Shown: piece after piece, positions 1-4,706 of the stretch
Position numbering within the stretch: position 1 is the first letter of the stretch
Layout of the letters: each line of letters starts with the position of its first letter
Origin: an uncultured Oxalobacter sp.
GTDB taxonomy: Bacteria > Pseudomonadota > Gammaproteobacteria > Burkholderiales > Burkholderiaceae_D
Direction of reading: 5' to 3'
Length of the DNA: 5,698 nucleotides
Assembly: GCA_905202055.1 (NCBI GenBank)
Contig: CAJKQK010000099.1
Coordinates: 1-5,698, forward strand
Position numbers and translations under genes: made by a program
Notes under the pieces: generated by a model
Database searches by the model: none
What the model was told of the DNA's origin: nothing
Seen by the model: the letters and a program-made list of their open reading frames with translations, nothing else

Positions 1-689
1 AGACCCGTTTCTGGAATCCAAAGATGGCTCCTTTCATCTTTGGCCACCGCAACAAAATCCATATCGTCAATCTCGAAAAGACCCTGGCAATGTACAACGA
101 CGCGATGAATTACATCCGTCAGCTGGCTGCCAATCGCGGTACGATCCTGATGGTTGGAACCAAAAGACAGGCTCGCGAAATCATCGCTGCCGAAGCACAA
201 CGTGCCGGCATGCCATTCGTCGACCAGCGCTGGCTCGGCGGTATGCTGACCAACTTCAAGACCATCAAGACTTCCATCAAACGGCTGAAAGACATGGAAG
301 CCGCCATTGAAGACGGTTCTGTCGAAAAGATGAGCAAAAAAGAAGGCCTGATGTTCTCGCGCGAAGTTGAAAAACTGCAGAAATCCATCGGCGGCATCAA
401 GGATATGAACGGTTTGCCTGATGCTATTTTCGTTGTTGACGTCGGCTATCACAAAGGTGCGATCACTGAAGCCGCCAAGCTGGGTATCCCTGTTATCGGC
501 GTCGTCGATACCAACCATTCCCCTGAAGGTCTGGCTTACGTTATTCCTGGCAACGACGATTCGTCCAAGGCAATCCAGCTGTACGCACGCGGCGTAGCTG
601 ACGCGATCCTCGAAGGCCGTGCCAATGCAATGCACGACGTTCTCGAAGCCGCAAAGGGCGAAGAAGCCGTTGCCGCAGAAAGCAACTAA
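1..689 (+). CDS. rpsB: 30S ribosomal protein S2, 5'-truncated by the window edge
   Basis: Component of the small ribosomal subunit that binds late in 30S assembly, near S1. The reading frame is open from base 3 to the stop at 687-689 (228 codons). The codons before the first internal ATG (base 24) read TRFWNPK, continuing directly into MAPFIFGHRNKIHI. In the S2 family this block lies about 20 residues from the N-terminus, so the ATG at 24 is internal and about 19 residues lie off the left edge. Family blocks seen in order are VGTKRQAR, QRWLGGMLTNFKT, the charged helical insert around SIKRLKDMEA, GGIKDMNGLPDAIFVVD, and VIPGNDDSSKAIQLY. The C-terminal tail is acidic and alanine-rich, as is common in S2. 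I saw only ATC/ATT isoleucine codons, consistent with high expression. It lies upstream of tsf, the classical rpsB-tsf pair. The promoter and any S2 autoregulatory leader are outside the window. Identity is near certain; only the start is missing. Confidence 0.98.
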   Translation, partial: TRFWNPKMAPFIFGHRNKIHIVNLEKTLAMYNDAMNYIRQLAANRGTILMVGTKRQAREIIAAEAQRAGMPFVDQRWLGGMLTNFKTIKTSIKRLKDMEAAIEDGSVEKMSKKEGLMFSREVEKLQKSIGGIKDMNGLPDAIFVVDVGYHKGAITEAAKLGIPVIGVVDTNHSPEGLAYVIPGNDDSSKAIQLYARGVADAILEGRANAMHDVLEAAKGEEAVAAESN

Positions 690-695
690 GAGTTT

Positions 696-728
696 GCAGG
701 CCTGTCCCCGGATCCGGAGACAGGCTGC
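696..728 (+). promoter_or_regulatory. First hairpin in the rpsB-tsf gap
   Basis: Seven perfect base pairs join 700-706 (GCCTGTC) to 719-725 (GACAGGC). Three further pairs (696-698 with 726-728) are possible if G699 bulges out. The inner part can add two C-G pairs after one mismatch, leaving a six-base loop. It starts seven bases after the rpsB stop. No U-tract follows (the next bases are TTGAAGAAA), so it does not look like an intrinsic terminator. A role in stabilising the rpsB 3' end, as a processing site, or as part of a tsf leader is inference. Confidence 0.55.
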
Positions 729-746
729 TTGAAGAAACAGCTAGTC

Positions 747-765
747 GGGAGCCGCTGCTCCCTTT
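747..765 (+). promoter_or_regulatory. GC-rich hairpin abutting the tsf ribosome binding site; possible weak attenuator
   Basis: A perfect six-pair stem, GGGAGC (747-752) with GCTCCC (757-762), closes a four-base loop and is followed by three T's (763-765). The AG-rich Shine-Dalgarno of tsf begins at 767. The form resembles an intrinsic terminator, but the T-tract is too short for efficient release, so partial termination or RNA stabilisation is more plausible. It may help set the S2 to EF-Ts expression ratio. That function is inference; the base pairing is directly visible. Confidence 0.5.
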
Positions 766-779
766 GAGAGGAGAACAAT

Positions 780-1688
780 ATGGCAGTCATTACAGCAGCC
801 ATGGTAGGTCAATTGCGTGCCAAGACGGACGCTCCTATGATGGAATGCAAAAAAGCGTTAACCGAAGCGGACGGCGATCTGCAGAAAGCGGAAGACCTGT
901 TGCGCGTCAAACTGGGCAACAAGGCTTCCAAAGCCTCTTCCCGTGTCACCGCTGAAGGCGTCATCGCCATTCACGTCGACGGAAATACCGCTTCCATTAT
1001 CGAAGTCAACTGTGAAACCGACTTCGTCACCAAGAATGATGACTTCATTGCACTGGCCAACAGCTGTGCAAAACTGGTCAATGACAACAATCCGGCCGAT
1101 GTCGCCGCCTTGTCCGCCTTGCCTTTCGATGGCAAGACTCTTGAAGAATATCGTACGGCGCTCGTTGGCCGCATCGGTGAAAACATGTCGATCCGCCGTT
1201 TCGCACGTCACGAAAGCAGTGCGAAGATCGCGACCTATCTGCACGGAACCCGTATCGGCGTTGTCGTCGAATATGAAGGTCCTGACGAACAGGTAGGCAA
1301 AGATGTTGCGATGCATATTGCCGCCATGAAACCGGTTGCCCTGTCTGCAGAAGGTGTTTCGCCTGAACTGATCGAACGGGAACGTGCCGTTGCCGCGCAG
1401 AAAGCGGCGGAAGATTCCGCCAGGGCCGTTGCCGAAGGCAAAAAGGCACAGCCAGCCGATATCGTTGCCCGCCGAGTTGAAGGTTCGGTACAGAAATTCC
1501 TGAAAGAAGTTTCCCTTCTGAACCAACCGTTTGTCAAAAACGACAAACAGTCTGTTGAACAGATGCTGAAAGAAGCGAAAACGACTCTGAAATCCTTTAC
1601 CCTGTATGTTGTGGGGGAAGGGATCGAGAAGAAGGTGGATAACTTTGCCGAGGAAGTGGCTGCCCAGATGGCAGCGTCCAAAGCTTGA
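780..1688 (+). CDS. tsf: Translation elongation factor Ts (EF-Ts)
   Basis: Cytosolic guanine nucleotide exchange factor that displaces GDP from EF-Tu so it can rebind GTP and aminoacyl-tRNA. The protein has 302 residues, slightly longer than the E. coli protein. The N-terminal UBA-like module spans about residues 1-55 and includes MMECKKAL at 20-27. The core carries T80-D81-F82-V83, the motif whose Asp-Phe pair inserts near the EF-Tu Mg2+/nucleotide site. GENMSIRRF is at 133-141 and HIAAMKP at 179-185. A charged helical segment at about 196-232 matches the coiled-coil that contacts EF-Tu, followed by LNQPFV (247-252) and VGEGIEKK near the C-terminus. The start is supported by a strong AGGAG (769-773) six bases before the ATG and by the family N-terminus MAVITAAMV. 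Cotranscription with rpsB is likely, modulated by two hairpins in the gap. A strong terminator follows at 1699-1723. I saw no ATA codons, consistent with high expression. Confidence 0.99.
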   Translation: MAVITAAMVGQLRAKTDAPMMECKKALTEADGDLQKAEDLLRVKLGNKASKASSRVTAEGVIAIHVDGNTASIIEVNCETDFVTKNDDFIALANSCAKLVNDNNPADVAALSALPFDGKTLEEYRTALVGRIGENMSIRRFARHESSAKIATYLHGTRIGVVVEYEGPDEQVGKDVAMHIAAMKPVALSAEGVSPELIERERAVAAQKAAEDSARAVAEGKKAQPADIVARRVEGSVQKFLKEVSLLNQPFVKNDKQSVEQMLKEAKTTLKSFTLYVVGEGIEKKVDNFAEEVAAQMAASKA

Positions 1689-1698
1689 TGGCAATTTG

Positions 1699-1723
1699 AA
1701 AACGGGCCGAAAGGCCCGTTTTT
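1699..1723 (+). terminator. Rho-independent terminator after tsf
   Basis: A ten-pair perfect stem, AAAACGGGCC (1699-1708) with GGCCCGTTTT (1713-1722), is capped by a GAAA tetraloop and runs into a T-tract (1719-1723). It starts ten bases after the tsf stop. This is a classic intrinsic terminator and should end much of the rpsB-tsf transcript. The A-run on the 5' side makes it partly symmetrical, but no gene faces it on the minus strand. The visible U-run is only five bases before GC, so some read-through into pyrH is possible. Confidence 0.92.
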
Positions 1724-1785
1724 GCAAGTTCTGTCCCTGTCGTTCATTTCAATGTCTTAACGTTGTCAATTAAGGAATCGCAATC

Positions 1786-2502
1786 ATGACCACTCCTGTA
1801 TACAAACGGGTTCTTCTGAAGTTGTCAGGTGAAGCTCTTATGGGCGAAGATCAGTTCGGCATCAATCGTACTTCTATCGAGCATATGGTTGAAGATGTGG
1901 TCGATGCGGCAAAACTGGGCGTTGAAATGGCTATCGTTATCGGTGGCGGCAATATTTTCCGTGGCGTCGCTCCCGGCGCCAAGGGAATGGATCGGGCGAC
2001 TGCCGATTATATGGGCATGCTGGCGACTGTCATCAATTCCCTCGCTCTGGCCGATGCCATGGAGCAGGCCGGTTTGACGGCGCGCGTCATGTCTGCCATC
2101 GGTATCGATCAGGTTGTCGAATCCTATGTCCGCCCCAAAGCGCTCCAGTATCTGGAAGAAGGCAAGGTCGTCGTTTTCGCTGCAGGTACCGGCAATCCGT
2201 TTTTCACGACCGATACCGCTGCCGCCCTGCGTGGTGCGGAAATGGGTGCCGAAATCGTATTGAAAGCGACCAAGGTCGATGGTGTTTACAGCGCCGATCC
2301 GATGAAAGATGCCTCGGCTTCCCGTTATTCGCACATCACTTTCGATGAGGCGATTGAAAAACACCTCGAAGTCATGGATGCGGCGGCATTCGCGCTCTGT
2401 CGCGATCAGAAATTACCGATTAAAATATTCTCAATCCTCAAACACGGTGCCTTGAAACGTGTTCTGCTGGGTGAAGACGAGGGAACGCTGGTTCATCTCT
2501 AA
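1786..2502 (+). CDS. pyrH: UMP kinase (uridylate kinase, amino-acid kinase fold)
   Basis: Phosphorylates UMP to UDP with ATP in de novo pyrimidine synthesis. The bacterial enzyme is normally a hexamer, activated by GTP and inhibited by UTP. The protein has 238 residues, full length for the family. Motifs in order are the phosphate-binding K12-L-S-G-E-A-L; GGGN (53-56) followed by IFRG with R59; DRATADYMG (69-77), part of the UMP site; GTGNPFFTTD (134-143), another UMP-contact loop; and LKATKVDGVYSADP (159-172), the nucleotide-binding segment. The start at 1786 has AAGGAA at 1772-1777 upstream and the usual short lead before the first beta strand (YKRVLLKLSGEAL). A strong terminator separates it from tsf, so it probably has its own promoter in 1724-1785, although I could not identify convincing -35/-10 boxes there. 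frr follows after 58 bases. Confidence 0.99.
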   Translation: MTTPVYKRVLLKLSGEALMGEDQFGINRTSIEHMVEDVVDAAKLGVEMAIVIGGGNIFRGVAPGAKGMDRATADYMGMLATVINSLALADAMEQAGLTARVMSAIGIDQVVESYVRPKALQYLEEGKVVVFAAGTGNPFFTTDTAAALRGAEMGAEIVLKATKVDGVYSADPMKDASASRYSHITFDEAIEKHLEVMDAAAFALCRDQKLPIKIFSILKHGALKRVLLGEDEGTLVHL

Positions 2503-2518
2503 ACCTTTACAATGACAA

Positions 2519-2533
2519 ACCGGTTTTTCCGGT
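2519..2533 (+). other. Small hairpin in the pyrH-frr gap
   Basis: ACCGG (2519-2523) can pair with CCGGT (2529-2533) around a loop of five T's. The stem is only five pairs. The following CAAGTTTATTTT is T-rich but not a continuous U-tract, so this is at best a very weak terminator or a processing/stability element. It lies 17 bases upstream of the frr Shine-Dalgarno (2550-2555). Chance occurrence is quite possible. Confidence 0.3.
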
Positions 2534-2560
2534 CAAGTTTATTTTGCATAAGGAAATGTC

Positions 2561-3121
2561 ATGAGTATTGCCGATGTGAAAAAAAGTGCCGAACAGAAAA
2601 TGAACAAATCGATCGAGTCACTGAAAGCCGATCTGGCCAAGGTTCGGACTGGCCGGGCTCATACCGGTATTCTCGATCATGTTGAAGTGGATTATTACGG
2701 TAATCCGACCAAAATCAGCCAGGTAGCGAATGTTACCCTGCTTGACGCCCGTACCATTTCCGTCCAGCCATGGGAAAAGAAAATGGTCAGCGCCATCGAA
2801 AAAGCGATTCGCGATTCCGATCTCGGCCTGAATCCTTCCTCCATGGGTGACATTATTCGTGTCCCGACACCGGCGTTGACGGAAGAACGCCGAAAGGAAA
2901 TGGTCAAGCTGGTCAAGACGGAAGGTGAAGACGCCAAGGTTGCCGTTCGCAATATCCGTCGTGATGCCAATGAAGCCGTGAAAAGAATGGTCAAGGACAA
3001 GGAATGTTCGGAAGATGATGAGCGCCGTTCGCAGGAGGACATTCAGAAACTGACAGACAAATTTGTCCAGCAAATCGACAAGCTGCTTGCCGACAAGGAA
3101 AAAGAAGTCATGACGGTATAA
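2561..3121 (+). CDS. frr: Ribosome recycling factor (RRF)
   Basis: Works with EF-G after termination to split the post-termination ribosome and free mRNA and tRNA. The protein has 186 residues, the expected family length. The three-helix bundle is formed by an N-terminal helix (about 1-30, ending in the conserved V28-R-T-G-R32), then a small beta domain II (about 31-105, including DYYGNPT and ISVQPWE), then two long C-terminal helices (about 107-183). LTEERRKEMVKLVK (106-119) and VRNIRRDAN (129-137) are conserved. R133 is at the position of the functionally important Arg132 of E. coli RRF. The ATG at 2561 has a good AAGGAA at 2550-2555. A run of seven A's falls at codons 7-9 (2579-2585), but the frame is intact. 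It lies 58 bases after pyrH and 16 bases before uppS, the usual pyrH-frr-uppS arrangement. Confidence 0.99.
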   Translation: MSIADVKKSAEQKMNKSIESLKADLAKVRTGRAHTGILDHVEVDYYGNPTKISQVANVTLLDARTISVQPWEKKMVSAIEKAIRDSDLGLNPSSMGDIIRVPTPALTEERRKEMVKLVKTEGEDAKVAVRNIRRDANEAVKRMVKDKECSEDDERRSQEDIQKLTDKFVQQIDKLLADKEKEVMTV

Positions 3122-3126
3122 GCGGA

Positions 3127-3141
3127 CCGTATCCGATATGG
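3127..3141 (+). promoter_or_regulatory. Possible hairpin enclosing the uppS start codon
   Basis: Bases 3127-3132 (CCGTAT) can pair with 3136-3141 (ATATGG) as six pairs including one G-U, around a three-base loop. The uppS ATG (3138-3140) lies in the 3' arm. The frr stop is at 3119-3121, so a ribosome terminating there would reach into the structure and could melt it. Together with the poor Shine-Dalgarno, this fits translational coupling of uppS to frr. The stem is short and may be coincidental. Confidence 0.3.
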
Positions 3142-3881
3142 TTAGCGATCAGACTTCAACATATGCTGCGGATAAGAATCTTATGCCGCAGCATATTGCT
3201 ATTGTCATGGACGGAAACGGACGATGGGCGAAGAAACGGTTTCTGCCCCGTGTCGCCGGACATGTGAGGGGCGTGGAAGCGATCAGGCGGACGATTGAAG
3301 GATGTATCGTCCGCAATATCCCTTATCTGACGGTTTTTGCCTTCAGCTCGGAAAACTGGAAAAGGCCGGGCGAGGAAGTCAATTTCCTCATGAATCTGTT
3401 TCTTTCTTCCCTTGAGAAAGAAACCGGTAAATTGCATGCCAACGATATCAGACTCAAAGTGGTGGGTGATCTGAGCCGGTTCGATGCCCCTTTACAGAAG
3501 GCTATTGCCGCTGCAGAGGAAAAAACGTCGGACAACTCGAAACTGACGCTGACGGTTTGCGCCAATTATGGCGGCCGCTGGGATATTTTGCAGGCGGCCA
3601 GACGGATGTCTGGCGAAGGGCTGGATGTAAACGACATGACACAAGAGCGTTTGTCATCGTTTCTTGCCCTTTCTTATGCGCCTGATCCGGATCTTTTTAT
3701 CCGCACAGGCGGGGAAACGCGAATTTCGAATTTTCTGCTTTGGCAATTGGCTTATTCGGAGTTATATTTTACAGAAACCTTCTGGCCCGATTTCGACGAT
3801 GGGGAACTGGAAAAGGCCATCATGTCTTTTCAGTCGAGAGAAAGACGGTTCGGAAAAACCAGTGAACAATTAACGGATTAG
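3138..3881 (+). CDS. uppS: Undecaprenyl diphosphate synthase (cis-prenyltransferase)
   Basis: Adds eight isopentenyl units in cis to farnesyl diphosphate, making the C55 lipid carrier precursor for peptidoglycan and other surface polymers at the inner membrane. The protein has 247 residues, typical length. The catalytic motif HIAIVMDGNGRW holds the essential Asp at D25. H42 follows in RVAGHVRG. FSSENWKRP is at 69-77, NYGGRWDI at 143-150, and the IPP-diphosphate site RTGGETRISNF carries R189 and R195. E208 in AYSELYF is the expected Mg2+ ligand, and WPDFD is at 216-220. The ATG at 3138 leaves a 15-18 residue lead before the motif, usual for the family. Its ribosome binding site is poor (AGCGGA at 3121-3126, 11 bases upstream). 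An ATG at 3183 (residue 16) is an alternative but would remove nearly all of the lead. It lies 16 bases after frr and 4 bases before cdsA. A long inverted repeat sits inside at 3398-3424. Confidence 0.98.
   Translation: MVSDQTSTYAADKNLMPQHIAIVMDGNGRWAKKRFLPRVAGHVRGVEAIRRTIEGCIVRNIPYLTVFAFSSENWKRPGEEVNFLMNLFLSSLEKETGKLHANDIRLKVVGDLSRFDAPLQKAIAAAEEKTSDNSKLTLTVCANYGGRWDILQAARRMSGEGLDVNDMTQERLSSFLALSYAPDPDLFIRTGGETRISNFLLWQLAYSELYFTETFWPDFDDGELEKAIMSFQSRERRFGKTSEQLTD
3398..3424 (+). repeat. Ten-pair perfect inverted repeat within uppS
   Basis: GTTTCTTTCT (3398-3407) is the exact reverse complement of AGAAAGAAAC (3415-3424), with a seven-base spacer (3408-3414). A further G-U pair is possible inside. 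It lies within uppS codons for about residues 87-96 (LFLSSLEKET). A perfect ten-base stem is longer than expected by chance in a window of this size, but both arms are low-complexity pyrimidine/purine runs set by the coding sequence. No U-tract follows, so it is not a terminator. Confidence 0.5.
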
Positions 3882-3885
3882 GCCG

Positions 3886-4704
3886 ATGCTGAAACAACGA
3901 GTCATTACTGCTTTATGTCTGGCTGCAGTTTTGTTTTTAATCCTCTGGTCCCGGAGTGAATGGCTTTTCGGACTTTTCCTGCTGGTGTTTTTTGCTGCCG
4001 GCGCCTGGGAAAATGCCAGACTTTTCGATAACAAATACCCGGTAGCCGTCGCAGTATTGGCAAGCGTGATATTTGTGTTGACCGGACTGTGGCTCTCTTC
4101 AGGTGCCTATATATGGTTCGCCTTCATTGCCGTGCTGATCTGGATCGCTTTGCTCATTCCGTCGCTTTTCCGTACGATACCGGCCCTGCATACCTTTTCG
4201 GGACATATATATCAGGCGTGCTACCTGTTTTCCATTCTTGCAAGTTTCCTGTGCGTGCTGCTCCTGTACAAGCGCTCGCCCCTGTTTTTGCTGTCGATCC
4301 TCCTGATTGCATGGCTGGCCGATATCGGTGCCTATTTTGCAGGAAGGGCATTTGGGAGGCACAAACTGGCTCCCGCCATTTCCCCGGGAAAAACCTGGGA
4401 AGGTGTTGTCGGCGGCATGGCGGCTGTTATACTGGTAGCCATTGCTTCCATGAGTTTTTCGACTCCGGAGTCCAATATCAGTCTGCTGATATTCGGGAAA
4501 TACGGTTGGGGCGGAATGACTGGAGGCCTTGTCCTGCTGGTTGCCATGAGTATCGTGGGCGACTTGCTTGAATCGAAGCTGAAACGGCGTATCGGTTTTA
4601 AAGACAGCAGTAACTTGTTGCCAGGACATGGCGGCGTTCTGGATCGCATCGATTCGCTGATCCCGATGTTGCCATTGGCCGTTTTATTGGGGATGTGGCT
4701 ATAA
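3886..4704 (+). CDS. cdsA: Phosphatidate cytidylyltransferase (CDP-diacylglycerol synthase)
   Basis: Inner-membrane enzyme that condenses CTP with phosphatidic acid to give CDP-diacylglycerol, the branch-point precursor of bacterial phospholipids. The protein has 272 residues, close to the E. coli enzyme. Hydrophobic segments lie at roughly 7-21, 26-41, 53-70, 74-91, 111-127, 133-145, 173-190, 208-225 and 257-271. The conserved loop from D146 (DIGAYFAGRAFG) through K160-L and ISPGKTWEG (165-173) is present. The full CDP-alcohol synthase signature spans 230-256, with S230, K233-R234, K239-D240, PGHGG, and D253-R-I-D256. The ATG is 4 bases after the uppS stop and has no clear Shine-Dalgarno, so coupling to uppS translation is likely. 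I count six ATA isoleucine codons, against none in rpsB or tsf, consistent with lower expression rather than foreign origin. dxr starts 2 bases downstream. Confidence 0.97.
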   Translation: MLKQRVITALCLAAVLFLILWSRSEWLFGLFLLVFFAAGAWENARLFDNKYPVAVAVLASVIFVLTGLWLSSGAYIWFAFIAVLIWIALLIPSLFRTIPALHTFSGHIYQACYLFSILASFLCVLLLYKRSPLFLLSILLIAWLADIGAYFAGRAFGRHKLAPAISPGKTWEGVVGGMAAVILVAIASMSFSTPESNISLLIFGKYGWGGMTGGLVLLVAMSIVGDLLESKLKRRIGFKDSSNLLPGHGGVLDRIDSLIPMLPLAVLLGMWL

Positions 4705-4706
4705 AA

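Noticed and set aside
24..26. ATG at 24 as the rpsB start
   Set aside because: The frame is open upstream and the preceding codons encode TRFWNPK, which is conserved internal S2 sequence, so the true start lies outside the window.
1529..1548. Seven-pair perfect hairpin in tsf (GTTTGTC/GACAAAC), with a similar one in uppS at 3597-3614 (GCCAGAC/GTCTGGC)
   Set aside because: By rough calculation two or three seven-pair stems with short loops are expected by chance in a window this size, and neither is followed by a T-tract.
858..1727. Long minus-strand open frame (289 codons) covering most of tsf
   Set aside because: It is antisense to an unmistakable EF-Ts gene, begins at a TTG inside the terminator, and has low-complexity F/R/G-rich composition. 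It is explained by strong codon bias on the coding strand.
1825..2364. Minus-strand open frame (179 codons) antisense to pyrH
   Set aside because: It lies wholly within pyrH, has no recognisable protein motif, and is the type of shadow expected opposite a codon-biased gene.
2506..2543. Possible frr promoter: TTTACA or ATGACA as -35 with TTTATT as -10
   Set aside because: The best pairing (ATGACA 2512-2517 with TTTATT 2538-2543) has a 20-base spacer and a 4/6 -10 match, too weak to call.
2579..2585. Run of seven A's early in frr as a possible slippage or frameshift site
   Set aside because: The run is not in the phase of a classical slippery heptamer, slippage would only give a truncated protein, and the frr frame is intact to its normal end.
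4089..4629. Open frames of 160 (+) and 176 (-) codons overlapping cdsA
   Set aside because: The cdsA frame carries the full membrane profile and CDP-alcohol synthase signature. The alternative frames show no motif, no ribosome binding site and shadow-like composition.
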